A stretch of DNA of 64,000 nt from Bacteroidales bacterium. GTDB lineage: Bacteria; Bacteroidota; Bacteroidia; Bacteroidales; UBA932. Each line of letters starts with the position of its first letter. Within the stretch, counting starts at the first letter, position 1. The notes beneath the pieces are model-generated. The model was not told where the DNA came from and made no database searches. It saw nothing but the letters and a program-made list of their open reading frames with translations. The translations under genes and the position numbers were made by a program. The stretch lies in assembly GCA_028690215.1 (NCBI GenBank), contig JAQVBQ010000005.1, positions 1 through 64,000 of the forward strand. Reading direction: 5' to 3'. Shown one piece after another: positions 1-9,855 of this stretch.

Positions 1-114
1 ATATGTGGCATTACTCCTTTTGAGAAAATGCCATTAAATGAACTATTTAGCAAATCTTCACTTTCTGTCCCAATTGATGATTTTCCTAACCTGTTCACTA
101 GTAGTGTTTTTTAA
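1..114 (+). CDS. C-terminal fragment of an ORF (…ICGITPFEKMPLNELFSKSSLSVPIDDFPNLFTSSVF*), possibly an IS transposase tail; truncated by window edge
   Basis: Open frame 1 from base 1 to TAA at 112-114; transposase identity inferred only from its abutment to a truncated gene. Confidence 0.35.
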   Translation: MCGITPFEKMPLNELFSKSSLSVPIDDFPNLFTSSVF

Positions 115-290
115 CGGGACAGTAGTGTGAAGTATTTAATAACAAGCTTTACGCCATCAACCTCCACTATGCGGATATGATTTCTGCCGAGATGCTTGGC
201 ACTTCCCAACTCATCGAATTTCTCCGGAATAGTCTCAATAAAGCTTCTAAGGTTACTGTATCCCGGGTTTATATGAATATCGACTTTCAT
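111..290 (-). pseudogene. Truncated N-terminus of a lipopolysaccharide (Kdo/WaaP-like) kinase family protein
   Basis: Minus-strand translation MKVDIHINPGYSNLRSFIETIPEKFDELGSAKHLGRNHIRIVEVDGVKLVIKYFTLLSR* resembles the N-terminus of Bacteroidales LPS kinase/InaA-like proteins and stops after 59 aa. Confidence 0.55.
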
Positions 291-391
291 AAAGGTCTAT
301 AAGAATTTTTGAAAAGGCTCACAGATGCATATTTTGTACCAAGGACAAAGAGTCAGAGTAAAATTTAGTTTTGTTTACTCTATGTTTTGTT

Positions 392-1213
392 TTAGCTCAC
401 TTTGTTAATGCTGTTAAGGATTCTCTTTGAAACCAGGAAAATGGCAGGTCTTCCTGATAGAGGGTTGGGCTGTGTAAAGACAACTGTCCCATATACCTCT
501 TCAATGTTATTGTATGTCAGAACATGCTCCGGTAATCCCTTTTCCTTAATTCTCCCCTTGTTCATCAGAATAAGCTCGTCACAGTACTCTCCGGCAAGGT
601 TTAGATCGTGGATTATCATCATAACAGTGAGCCCTAATTCTTCATTAAGTTGTTGAACAAGATTGAGTATCTGGATTTGAAGTGCAATATCGAGGTGCGA
701 GGTAGGTTCGTCAAGAAGCAGTAATTCCGGTTCCTGCACGAGGGCTTTGGTAATAGCAACCATCTGCCTCTCTCCGCCGCTGAGTTGAGAAAGAAACTTG
801 TCTCTCATATGAGAGACTCCTGTCAGCTTCATATACTTCTCGGCAATTTCTATGTCTTTCTCATTTTCAAAAAATTGAAAACCTTTATTGTAAGGCAGGC
901 GTCCCATTAATACATAATCCTCAACGGTTATATCGGGACTTTCAATGTCTTGTGTCACAATTGCAAGATTCCGCGCCCTCTCCTTGTGTGAGAAGTGTTT
1001 TAGATTCTTTCCGTTAAGAGATATTTTTCCGCTTTTCAACTTAATATCTCCCGAGATTCCCTTGAAAAACGTTGTCTTTCCTGAGCCGTTTGGGCCGATT
1101 ATACCCACAAAACTTCCTTTTGATATAGAGATGTCAATATCCGATACGAGAAATTTTTTCTCATACCCACATGACATATTTTCTATTTCTAAAAAGTTCA
1201 TTGCCGTTTTCAC
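392..1213 (-). CDS. btuD: ABC transporter ATP-binding protein, FecE/BtuD type
   Basis: Walker A GPNGSGKTT, signature LSGGERQ, Walker B LLLLDEPTSHLD; operon with FecCD permease and a periplasmic binding protein behind a cobalamin riboswitch. Confidence 0.85.
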   Translation of the reverse strand: MKTAMNFLEIENMSCGYEKKFLVSDIDISISKGSFVGIIGPNGSGKTTFFKGISGDIKLKSGKISLNGKNLKHFSHKERARNLAIVTQDIESPDITVEDYVLMGRLPYNKGFQFFENEKDIEIAEKYMKLTGVSHMRDKFLSQLSGGERQMVAITKALVQEPELLLLDEPTSHLDIALQIQILNLVQQLNEELGLTVMMIIHDLNLAGEYCDELILMNKGRIKEKGLPEHVLTYNNIEEVYGTVVFTQPNPLSGRPAIFLVSKRILNSINKVS

Positions 1214-2229
1214 ATTAACCGGGGTTTTCTTCCAAGGTTGATAAGTATAAATATGAATGATATTCCTCCGATAACACCGGTGATAACACCAATCGGGAGC
1301 TCATTGGGTGCGATTATAGTCCTGGCCAGAGTGTCGCAGAATACTATGAAACCTCCACCTGTAAGGAAAGAGCTTATGATAAGTATCCTGAAGTCAGAAC
1401 CTACTACTATTCTTATGAATTGAGGAATAATCAGCCCCACAAATCCTATTACACCGGCTACTGAGACACACATTCCGGTGAGAAGGGAGGCTATGATAAA
1501 AAGCAGCTTTATTGATATGTCTGTGTTTATACCCAAGTGTCTGGCCTTCTCTTCTCCCAGTCTTAGTGCATTCAGTGTATGAATGAAAAGGTATGTAACC
1601 ACCAGACCGCATAGAGAAATGATTGTGGCAATTCTGATAAGGTTTCCGTTTGCCTCATCAAGAGAGCCCATGACCCAGAAGACGATATTGTGAAGATTTT
1701 CGTTGGTGGTTGTGGCCATTATAAACATCATGGCCGAAGAGGCGATGAAGCTGACCATAACACCTATTAACAGCATATTCTGAGTATGAATCTTCCCCTT
1801 TCTTACGCTAAGTATATACACCGAAACCACTGTAGCCAGAGCTCCAATAAAGCCGGCAGCAGGCAACATAATAGAGCCGATTGTATAGCTCAGGCCGGAA
1901 ACTATTGCAAATGCCACACCCAAGGCGGCACCTCCCGAGATTCCAAGAGTGTAGGGCTCAACCAGAGGATTCCTGTATATACCCTGAAGGATGACTCCTG
2001 CAAGACTTAATGCACCGCCGACAGAAAGCCCAAGGATAATTCGTGGGAGACGTATCTCTCTCAGCACGGTGTATTCGATGCTCCCTTCTCCGTCTAAAAG
2101 GATAGCGGCAATTTTTGATAATGGTATATCAATCTCACCTCTCGAAAGAGAGTAAAGTACTGCTGCAATCACGATTAAGAGAAAGAGTACAAGCCAGAGT
2201 CCCCATTTTATATATCTGGAATAGCTCAT
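1210..2229 (-). CDS. btuC: FecCD/BtuC-family ABC transporter permease
   Basis: Multi-TM protein with PRIILGLSVGGALSLAGVILQGIYRNPLVEPYTLGISGGAALG. Confidence 0.9.
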   Translation of the reverse strand: MSYSRYIKWGLWLVLFLLIVIAAVLYSLSRGEIDIPLSKIAAILLDGEGSIEYTVLREIRLPRIILGLSVGGALSLAGVILQGIYRNPLVEPYTLGISGGAALGVAFAIVSGLSYTIGSIMLPAAGFIGALATVVSVYILSVRKGKIHTQNMLLIGVMVSFIASSAMMFIMATTTNENLHNIVFWVMGSLDEANGNLIRIATIISLCGLVVTYLFIHTLNALRLGEEKARHLGINTDISIKLLFIIASLLTGMCVSVAGVIGFVGLIIPQFIRIVVGSDFRILIISSFLTGGGFIVFCDTLARTIIAPNELPIGVITGVIGGISFIFILINLGRKPRLM

Positions 2230-3044
2230 TTGTATAGCTTTGTTATAAGTTCTTCAAGAACATCTATGAAAGTGACCGGATTTGGTCCGCAAGACTTATA
2301 CGGGTCTACTGTAAAAACCTTTCCGTTTTTAGTGGCAGAGAGGCTTTTGTACTTTTCCCATGTTGCCTTCTCCTCATTTCCCACTATGCCCATTGTCACT
2401 ATAACGATTGCATCAGGGTTCTTAAGAAGTACGTTTTCTCGGGTTATTGCTCCGGTTGTAATATCTGTGGATATATTCACACCACCCGCCTGAACTATGA
2501 AGTCATGCATAAATGTGTTCGGAACAGCAGTAAAGAGAGGCTTAGCACCTATTTCAAAAAATACTTTCGGTCTCTTTCCCGGAGGTATTAATGCCTTCAG
2601 GCTGTCCAGCCGCCCCTTCTGTGATTTTACAATATTTCTTGCAAGAGGCTCTCTGCCGGCATATTTGCTTATCAGCATGAATTGTTCGCATATCTCGTTG
2701 TAGGAAGAGGCACTCTTAAATGATATGACTTTGATACCCAGCTTTTTCATTGCGTCTTTGACAGAGGGTTTGGTCAAACTGGTAGCAAATACGACATCCG
2801 GTTTCAGAAGGAGGACCTTTTCCACATTCACCTCTATGGCTGATGCTACGATGCTCTTCTTATCCTTCACCCCCTCAAGGCAATAGTTGGTACATCCGAC
2901 CAGTTTGTCCTGAGCTCCCATCAGATAGATCATATTTGTGACAGATGGGGCGAGAGAGACAATTCTCCGGGCTGTCTGTGAATAACCAATGGTTGTCAAT
3001 GAGAGTAAGACAATCAGAAGGGTATATTTTCTGAAATAATGCAT
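2226..3044 (-). CDS. btuF: Periplasmic cobalamin/corrinoid-binding protein (BtuF-like)
   Basis: Signal peptide, RRIVSLAPSVTNMIYLMGAQDKLVGCTNYC, overlaps permease start; riboswitch upstream. Confidence 0.82.
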   Translation of the reverse strand: MHYFRKYTLLIVLLSLTTIGYSQTARRIVSLAPSVTNMIYLMGAQDKLVGCTNYCLEGVKDKKSIVASAIEVNVEKVLLLKPDVVFATSLTKPSVKDAMKKLGIKVISFKSASSYNEICEQFMLISKYAGREPLARNIVKSQKGRLDSLKALIPPGKRPKVFFEIGAKPLFTAVPNTFMHDFIVQAGGVNISTDITTGAITRENVLLKNPDAIVIVTMGIVGNEEKATWEKYKSLSATKNGKVFTVDPYKSCGPNPVTFIDVLEELITKLYK

Positions 3045-3140
3045 AACACTACCTTTATTTTGTCAACTTTCGGGGGGGGGCTTAACATATAAGGTTCGAA
3101 GACTCTATATATCTTGCCTTTCACCCGAAAGCTACGAATA

Positions 3141-3315
3141 CTATTTGCCGGCAGGTCTTCTGGCTTGTCCTTTCCTGGCTGCCTTCCCGCCCAAAAGGGC
3201 AGTGGCTTCAGAGAGCCAGTCATAAAAGTGGACTTACAGCTACGGGGATAGCTCCTGCATCTCACAGGATTCCCTTTTAATTCCTTTATGTTTCTTGCTA
3301 TGGAAACCGGCAGAA
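3141..3315 (-). promoter_or_regulatory. Cobalamin (AdoCbl) riboswitch
   Basis: Minus strand has GCCGGTTTCC…GGGAATCCTGTGAGATGCAGGAGCTATCCCCGTAGCTGTAAGTCC…GAAGCCACTGCCC…GGGAAGGCAGCCAGGAAAGGACAAGCCAGAAGACCTGCCGGC, i.e. the conserved B12-box and GCCACTG elements with closing P1 pairing. Confidence 0.9.
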
Positions 3316-3337
3316 TTATTGTGACAAAATTAGGTAT

Positions 3338-4357
3338 TTATTTCTTTCTATGCTCCTTTTTATAGTTTTTTACCATCATTCCGAAGGATTTGTCTCTTTT
3401 TCTCTTCTCTAATTCAGACAACTCAAAGAAACTTCTCTCCTTTTCCATTTTCATATAGTTATTATACAACTCCTCATTCAGTTCACCTTTGGAAAGGGCT
3501 TTGAGAACCTTGCACCCAGACTCATTGGTATGTGTGCAGTCAGTGTAACGGCAGCCCCTGGCCAAATGGTAAATTGTATCGAATGTGGTTTCCATTCCTG
3601 CGGAGGCGTTTGCTATTCCAACCTCTCTCATTCCGGGATTATCTATAAGAACAGCCCCGTTTTCAAGATAAAAGAGCTCTCTGTGTGTAGTTGTATGCCG
3701 CCCCTTGTTCGTCTGAGATCCTATCTCCCGGGTCTTCATCAGATCTCTTCCTGTCAGATTGTTTATCAATGTTGATTTGCCGACACCTGAAGAGCCCAGC
3801 AGACAATAGGTTTTCCCGGCTTTTATCAGAGAGAGAAGTTCCGGGTATCCTTTACGTGTTTCGTTACTGATAAAAACAGCAGGAATCCCGCTTATGCGAT
3901 CACATATTCTCTGTCGGATCTCTTCAGCTGAACTATCTGAGATTGTATCCGTCTTTGTAATCACTATAATTGGTGAGACTTTTGACTCATTGCATATTAT
4001 GAGATATCGTTCCAATCTGTTGAGGTTGAAGTCCCTGTCCACAGCCTGTACAAGCAATGCATAATCGATATTTGCCCCGATTATCTGTACATCACTTTGC
4101 TTTCCGGATGACTCCCTTTTAATGCAGGAAGACCTTGGCAATATGCTGTGAATTATTCCAAAAGAGTTATCGTAAATTTTCAAGGTAACCCAGTCACCAA
4201 CGGCAGGGAAATCCTCCCTGCCTTGTGCTGTGAAACGCATGTTACCGGTAACTTCTGACTCAATCTCTCCAAACTCAGTCTTGACTATGTATAGCTCTTT
4301 GTGCTCTGCGATTACCCTGCCTTTTTCGAATCCCTCCGGTATAAAAAACTGTTCCAT
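3338..4357 (-). CDS. rsgA: Ribosome small-subunit-dependent GTPase A
   Basis: Circularly permuted GTPase motifs: TKTD, LLGSSGVGKSTLINNL, DNPGMRE; C-terminal Cys/His cluster (GCRYTDCTHTNESGCKV). Confidence 0.95.
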   Translation of the reverse strand: MEQFFIPEGFEKGRVIAEHKELYIVKTEFGEIESEVTGNMRFTAQGREDFPAVGDWVTLKIYDNSFGIIHSILPRSSCIKRESSGKQSDVQIIGANIDYALLVQAVDRDFNLNRLERYLIICNESKVSPIIVITKTDTISDSSAEEIRQRICDRISGIPAVFISNETRKGYPELLSLIKAGKTYCLLGSSGVGKSTLINNLTGRDLMKTREIGSQTNKGRHTTTHRELFYLENGAVLIDNPGMREVGIANASAGMETTFDTIYHLARGCRYTDCTHTNESGCKVLKALSKGELNEELYNNYMKMEKERSFFELSELEKRKRDKSFGMMVKNYKKEHRKK

Positions 4358-4358
4358 A

Positions 4359-5147
4359 TCAATACTTCCTCCCGATAAAGAATGTGTAACTGTAGTAATC
4401 TTTATACTTTTCGAAGTAAGATATCTCCTCCATCATCTCCTCTACAAATCCTCTTGCAGAGTCGCTTGAATTCTGTTGTTCAAGGAACTTGTCAAAAATA
4501 GGGAGCATGGGTTTGTAGTAGTTTTCCATCCAGCAGTACTCAGGAAGCACAAAGGTTGCGACAGGCTCATAACCGGCCTTCTCCATCTGTTTTACCTTAG
4601 TTGAGGTGAAATCGATTTCCGGATAAGCGTCTGTCCAGTATTTTACAATCTCTTTAGGGGGATTTTCCCTTAACCAGGTAATCTCTGATACAGCCAAAAA
4701 ACCACCGTGCTTGAGATATCTTTTCCATTCATTTATACCTCTTTCGAATCCGATATGATAAATAGAGCCCTCCGCCCAGATTAGGTCAAACTCCTCATCG
4801 CGGAAGGGAAGATTGTCCATTGAGGCAACTATGCCCTCGATTCTTTTACCAAGACTGTTTTCCCAGATTCTCTCCTGCAGCTTTTCAATCATCTGTGGGA
4901 TAAGATCCACGGCTTTAATTGAAGACTTTGTATTTTCCCTGAGTGTTTGGGTCTGGCCTCCTGTTCCGCAACCGATATCGGCTATTTTGGTGTTTTCATC
5001 CATCGGTCCGACGAATTCCAGAGCCTTGATTGTCATTTCGACAGCTCCCGGTCCTTGACGGTCAATCTGCTTGAAAAAATCTGTAATTAGATTGAAATCT
5101 ATAACTGGTGTAAGACACTCGTTTTTATTTGATTTATTAGTTTCCAT
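4359..5147 (-). CDS. SAM-dependent methyltransferase (class I)
   Basis: IADIGCGTGGQTQTLRE motif I and Methyltransf_11-type organisation. Confidence 0.85.
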   Translation of the reverse strand: METNKSNKNECLTPVIDFNLITDFFKQIDRQGPGAVEMTIKALEFVGPMDENTKIADIGCGTGGQTQTLRENTKSSIKAVDLIPQMIEKLQERIWENSLGKRIEGIVASMDNLPFRDEEFDLIWAEGSIYHIGFERGINEWKRYLKHGGFLAVSEITWLRENPPKEIVKYWTDAYPEIDFTSTKVKQMEKAGYEPVATFVLPEYCWMENYYKPMLPIFDKFLEQQNSSDSARGFVEEMMEEISYFEKYKDYYSYTFFIGRKY

Positions 5148-5340
5148 TGTGTTGTGTAAATGTTGTCATCCATCCGGTCTGTCCGGAATGTATAATTATG
5201 TATAATGTAAGATTATTCCTCACCGACTAGTGAGGTTTTATAGGAGCCGTATGAAGGTGCGGCTCTCTTTATGCAATGTCCAACACGGAACTATGTAATG
5301 ATTTAATCATAAATTGATTTATGCGGCAAATGTAATAATA

Positions 5341-7599
5341 TTATTGAATAATTGGCTGAAGAAATCTTCCGGTAAATGATTTTTCACATTTAATAAGATT
5401 TTCAGGTATTCCCTCAAAAATAACCTCCCCGCCGGCTTTACCGCCCTCCGGTCCCATATCGATTACCCAATCGGCGTGCTTTATGATATCCGGATTGTGC
5501 TCAATAATTATAACAGTGTTGTTTTTATCTACCAGAGCACCTACAATCCGTCTGAAATTCTCTATGTCTGACATATGGAGGCCGGTAGTTGGCTCATCCA
5601 TGATATAGATGCTGCTGTCATTTTTAAGCTCTGTGGCTATTTTAAGCCTTTGAGACTCGCCTCCTGAAAGGGTGCTCAGAGACTGGCCAAGTTTGAGATA
5701 ACCAAGTCCGACTTCTCGGAGGAGATCGATCTGTTTCCTGATTTTATCGTTTTTGAAGAATTCCAGTGCCTGATTGACAGTCATGTCGAGGACCTCTGCT
5801 ATGTTCATCGAGTTGTATTTTAAATCCAGCACCTCTTTGTGGTATCTTTTTCCTTCGCACTCATCACACACGGTTTTTACAGAGTCGAGAAAATGGAGTT
5901 CAAAGGTGAGAGTACCCTGACCATTGCATTTCAGACAGGCACCCTTTGAGTTGAAACTGAACAATGAAGCCTCTGTCTGAGTTGCTTTTGCAAACTCTTT
6001 CCTGATGAGGTCAAAGACACCGATATAGGTTGCAACATTTGCCCTCGAGGACTTTCCGATTGCAGATTGGTCTATTACAACAGCTTCAGGATGTTGTTTG
6101 ACAAAACACTCATGTATCAGGCTGCTTTTTCCGCTGCCGGCAACTCCTGTAATGCATGTCGGCACACCCTTTGGTATGCGGGTACTCACACTCTTAAGGT
6201 TGTTGGCTGTGGCATTTTTGATTTCAAAAAATCCGGACGGCTCTTTTCTTTTAAAATGACATTTTTCTTCCGCGGACAAATATTTTCCGGTAATGCTATT
6301 TGTCGAGTATATTCCTGAAGGAGTGCCGTTGTATACAATATTCCCGCCGTTCTTTCCGGCCAAGGGACCTATGTCAATAATCCATTCGGCAGATTTTATT
6401 ATTTCCGGATCGTGCTCCACTACAAAGACGCTGTTTCCCCTCTCTTTCAAACGGGAGAGGACTGTGAGAAGCCTCTCGGTATCCCTCGGATGTAGCCCGA
6501 TTGAAGGTTCGTCCAATACGTAGAGCATGTCTGTAAGATTGCAGTCCAGTTGTCTGGCCATCTTCACTCTCTGGGACTCGCCGCCGGAAAGTGTGCTGAC
6601 AGCACGGTCAAGTGAAAGGTAACCGACTCCGATTTCTATAAGCTGTTCAAGGAGAAAGCGTGCTTTACGCAATATCGGTCTCGAAATCTCATCGTCGATA
6701 TCGGAGAGAAATGAGTGCAGGTCAATCAACTCCATTTCGCACAACCGGTCTATTGAACATCCTTTGATTTTTACCGACTTTGCCCTCTCGTTTATTCTGG
6801 AGCCGCCGCACACACTGCAACTCCGGTAAATGAAATATTTGGTGTAGGCGTTCTTCTCGTTTTCATCTGTCTCATCATCTGCCCTTCCGGTAACTGCTTT
6901 TTCGAGTTTTCGCGCAATACCCTCATAATACTTAGTATATGTTAGACGGCTTTTTCTCTTGTCAATCTCAAAAGGTTCTGAATACAACAATAGATTGAGC
7001 TCTTGGTCGGTAAACTCTTTCAAGGGTTTGTCATTGTCAACGATTCCAATGCTGATAAGCTCTTTCCACAAAAAACCTCCCACCTTGTAATGCGGATGGG
7101 TTATTGCTCCCTCTCTCAGAGACTTTTCCCTGTCGAGGAAAAGATCAAGATCAAGAGTTATCTCTTTACCCAGGCCGTGGCAGTGGGTACACATACCCTC
7201 CGGATGGTTGAACGAAAAATAAAAGGAAGGGCCGATAAAGGGTTTTGCAATCCTCGAGTAGAGCAGCCTGAGGTAAGTGTTTATCTCAGTTGCTGTTCCG
7301 ACGGTGCTTCTCAAGTTGTTGCCCATCTTTTTCTGGTCTATTATTATAGCCGTTGAAAGATTCTGGATCTCATCCACGTCAGGCCTTGAAAGCTTTGGCA
7401 TTCTTGTACGGGCAAAGGTTGAAAATGTCTCTATAAGCTGTCTTTGAGCCTCAGTGTAGATTGTGTCAAATAGGAGGGAGGACTTACCGGAGCCGGAGAC
7501 ACCGGTAAACACTACCAGTTTGTGTTTGGGTATCTCAAGATTTATGTTTCTGAGATTGTTTGTATGAGCGTTCTGGATTATAATGCTGTCTTGTCTCAT
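5341..7599 (-). CDS. UvrA-like ABC ATPase, short (752 aa) UvrA paralog
   Basis: Tandem ABC domains ([31 protein letters not shown] twice), UvrA-type CTHCHGLGK and CLKCNGQGT Cys motifs; shorter than canonical ~940 aa UvrA. Confidence 0.88.
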   Translation of the reverse strand: MRQDSIIIQNAHTNNLRNINLEIPKHKLVVFTGVSGSGKSSLLFDTIYTEAQRQLIETFSTFARTRMPKLSRPDVDEIQNLSTAIIIDQKKMGNNLRSTVGTATEINTYLRLLYSRIAKPFIGPSFYFSFNHPEGMCTHCHGLGKEITLDLDLFLDREKSLREGAITHPHYKVGGFLWKELISIGIVDNDKPLKEFTDQELNLLLYSEPFEIDKRKSRLTYTKYYEGIARKLEKAVTGRADDETDENEKNAYTKYFIYRSCSVCGGSRINERAKSVKIKGCSIDRLCEMELIDLHSFLSDIDDEISRPILRKARFLLEQLIEIGVGYLSLDRAVSTLSGGESQRVKMARQLDCNLTDMLYVLDEPSIGLHPRDTERLLTVLSRLKERGNSVFVVEHDPEIIKSAEWIIDIGPLAGKNGGNIVYNGTPSGIYSTNSITGKYLSAEEKCHFKRKEPSGFFEIKNATANNLKSVSTRIPKGVPTCITGVAGSGKSSLIHECFVKQHPEAVVIDQSAIGKSSRANVATYIGVFDLIRKEFAKATQTEASLFSFNSKGACLKCNGQGTLTFELHFLDSVKTVCDECEGKRYHKEVLDLKYNSMNIAEVLDMTVNQALEFFKNDKIRKQIDLLREVGLGYLKLGQSLSTLSGGESQRLKIATELKNDSSIYIMDEPTTGLHMSDIENFRRIVGALVDKNNTVIIIEHNPDIIKHADWVIDMGPEGGKAGGEVIFEGIPENLIKCEKSFTGRFLQPIIQ

Positions 7600-7677
7600 G
7601 GATCAGAGTTTGATTTTGTTGAAGCGACAAAGGTATCAGATCCGAAAATGACAAAATTGTAAAAAAACGACAATCGG

Positions 7678-8484
7678 CTATTCGAAGTAGTCGGCATGAC
7701 ACGGTCCAAGGGCAAGAAACTCCCTCGGAGTGTATCCGGAAAGGCTTTTAAAGTCTTTTATAAAGTGAGCCTGATCAAAATATCCGTTATCGTATGTCAA
7801 TCCGGTAAGATATTTGGGTCCGGCTCCGGAGAGGTTTTGTATAACGCCCTGAAAGCGGACTATGCGGATGAACTGTTTAGGAGTTTTTCCTAAATAACTG
7901 GAAAACTTTCTCTCCAGCGACTTGTTTGTAACTGAAAATTTTCCGGTAAGGTCTGAACTTCTCAATTGCCCTCTTGACTGCGTTATATACTCCACACATT
8001 TCTCAATAAGCAGGACATCGTTGTTCTTAGCCGGCCTGAAACAATCTCTGAGGAATTGCTCAATGATCATGATTCTCTCTGTAATTGACGAGGCCAGACA
8101 GACGCGCTCTTCTATCTCTTTTATCCTGGAGCTGAATATATCTGAAAGGGAGACAGAGGAATCCTCGATCTCTGATAAAGGAAAGTGATGGAAGTGAGAA
8201 GCGCCCCCGGGAAGAAATGTGACTGCTATAACGCCTGATTCACCGCGAGTTGTCACATCAAAATAATTGCAACTAATGCCGCTTGCCAAAGAGCGTGGTT
8301 GTGCAATTTGCTCTCCTGAATTTTTGACGAAAAATGGGTTGCGATAGTGAAACATCCACTCTATATTGCCTGTAGGTATAACCCGTTCACACACCTCCCC
8401 GTCTGAAGCTTCTGCTTCGAGGATCCAGTAATGCCTTATATATTGGGCTAAAAAGCCTGACGGCTTTATATACTGAAAGTGCAT
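7678..8484 (-). CDS. AraC-family transcriptional regulator (start reset from track ORF)
   Basis: C-terminal AraC HTH (LERKFSSYLGKTPKQFIRIVRFQ…YDNGYFDQAHFIKDFKSLSGYTPREF); track ORF extends into the tRNA gene, MHFQYIKPSG at 8484 is the natural start. Confidence 0.85.
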   Translation of the reverse strand: MHFQYIKPSGFLAQYIRHYWILEAEASDGEVCERVIPTGNIEWMFHYRNPFFVKNSGEQIAQPRSLASGISCNYFDVTTRGESGVIAVTFLPGGASHFHHFPLSEIEDSSVSLSDIFSSRIKEIEERVCLASSITERIMIIEQFLRDCFRPAKNNDVLLIEKCVEYITQSRGQLRSSDLTGKFSVTNKSLERKFSSYLGKTPKQFIRIVRFQGVIQNLSGAGPKYLTGLTYDNGYFDQAHFIKDFKSLSGYTPREFLALGPCHADYFE

Positions 8485-8548
8485 ATGATTATTGTTTACA
8501 GATAAAAATATACAAAATTGCAGGAAGTGGAGTAAAGGGGCGGATAAA

Positions 8549-8590
8549 TTAAAAACCTGCAAATCATACGACTTACAGGTTTTTAGTTTT
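8549..8590 (-). terminator. Hairpin terminator downstream of tRNA-Pro
   Basis: AAAAACCTG…CAGGTTTTT inverted repeat flanked by A/T runs. Confidence 0.6.
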
Positions 8591-8605
8591 TTTGAAATCA
8601 ATTTG

Positions 8606-8680
8606 TCGGGGTACTCCGACTCGAACGGAGGACCCCCTGCTCCCAAAGCAGGTGCGCTAGCCAACTGCGCCACACCCCGA
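8606..8680 (-). tRNA. tRNA-Pro (anticodon TGG)
   Basis: Minus strand TCGGGGTGTGGCGCAGTTGGCTAGCGCACCTGCTTTGGGAGCAGGGGGTCCTCCGTTCGAGTCGGAGTACCCCGA folds as a cloverleaf; anticodon loop TTTGGGA. Confidence 0.95.
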
Positions 8681-8866
8681 TTTATAAGAACGATCCCTCT
8701 CTTGAAAGGGAGTGCAAAGATATGGACTAAAAATCAATTTGCAAATTTTTTTTATAAATCCGCTGTTATAATATTCCACTCTAAGCCAATACCTATATAT
8801 TCAAACATATTAAAAGAAAAGCGATTGAAAATCAACCGCTTTGGATTTAATACGTAATGAATCCAT

Positions 8867-9841
8867 TTACAATGGCTTAACCGGTATGCATATATCCAGC
8901 ACAAATTTGCCTTTGGCATCATCTTCACTTGAGTTGTAATATAACTCATACGGATTGCCCTCTCTAGGCTGTTGGCCGCTTTCTGTGAGCCACAAGCACA
9001 TGGTATTCCAAGCCTTTTCAAATCCAGTTACATCAATCTCAAACCGACCGACAGCATATCGTCCTCCCTCAATTTTCATCTTGCCTATCTCGCCCTCTGT
9101 TTTCACATCCTTTTCTACTGTGATACAGGCACTCTGACGAACTTGTTCAATCGCTGTTATGGAAGGATCGTCATGATAAACGGTAATGGTTTTGGTTGCC
9201 GGGAAATTCAGTAAACCCCTCGGGCCGGCCCACTTCATCAACTTCTCGTAAGCCTCTCCGATCTTGTTAAACTGCCCTGTATGTCTGCAATATATGACGT
9301 TTAATGCAGGCATCTCTTTGATTTCGATTTTAGTCTCCATAAAAATTAAATTTGAGTGATTAAATTGATTTATCTCATCACTGCAAAGTTGATCTCTAAA
9401 ATCCGGGTAGTGTTGATTTATCTTGCTCCTGAGTTGACCATTCTTGCTAAAATATAAGCCGTTTTTTGCAAAAACGGCTTTTTCTGTATCTCTGTACTCT
9501 TTGGCAGTCACCCCAAAATATTTTCTGAATGTTCGGCTGAAATGGGCTACGCTGCCAAATCCACAATTATATGCAACCTCACTTATTGCAACATCTTCGT
9601 TTACAAGTAGTCGTGCGGCTTTTTCTATTCTGACCCTTTGAATGAAGGCATTGACAGGCTCATTTGTAATAGCTGTGAATATTCGGTGAAAATGAAAAGG
9701 GGAGAAACAGGCAACCTCGGAAAGTTTGTCAAGAGAGAGCTCATCATTTATATGCTGCTCAATATAATCTGTTACCCTATTAATTCTTGCCGTGTACTCC
9801 TGCCGGCTCCGGTTTTTTGTATTCATTCTTGAAAGATTCAC
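8867..9841 (-). CDS. AraC-family regulator with C-terminal GyrI-like effector-binding domain
   Basis: N-terminal AraC HTH (DELSLDKLSEVACFSPFHFHRIF) then GyrI-like region (EIKEMPALNVIYCRHTG…DICIPVKPL). Confidence 0.9.
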   Translation of the reverse strand: MNLSRMNTKNRSRQEYTARINRVTDYIEQHINDELSLDKLSEVACFSPFHFHRIFTAITNEPVNAFIQRVRIEKAARLLVNEDVAISEVAYNCGFGSVAHFSRTFRKYFGVTAKEYRDTEKAVFAKNGLYFSKNGQLRSKINQHYPDFRDQLCSDEINQFNHSNLIFMETKIEIKEMPALNVIYCRHTGQFNKIGEAYEKLMKWAGPRGLLNFPATKTITVYHDDPSITAIEQVRQSACITVEKDVKTEGEIGKMKIEGGRYAVGRFEIDVTGFEKAWNTMCLWLTESGQQPREGNPYELYYNSSEDDAKGKFVLDICIPVKPL

Positions 9842-9855
9842 TTTTCTGAGATCGA

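Noticed and set aside
3014-3265. 83-aa minus-strand ORF
   Set aside because: Lies across the cobalamin riboswitch and leader; low-complexity reading of structured RNA.
5244-5265. GAGCCGTATGAAGGTGCGGCTC as a group II intron fragment
   Set aside because: Superficial resemblance to an intron stem only; no domain V sequence, no reverse transcriptase ORF nearby.
8492-8857. 121-aa plus ORF
   Set aside because: Overlaps tRNA-Pro and terminator on the opposite strand; no coding features.
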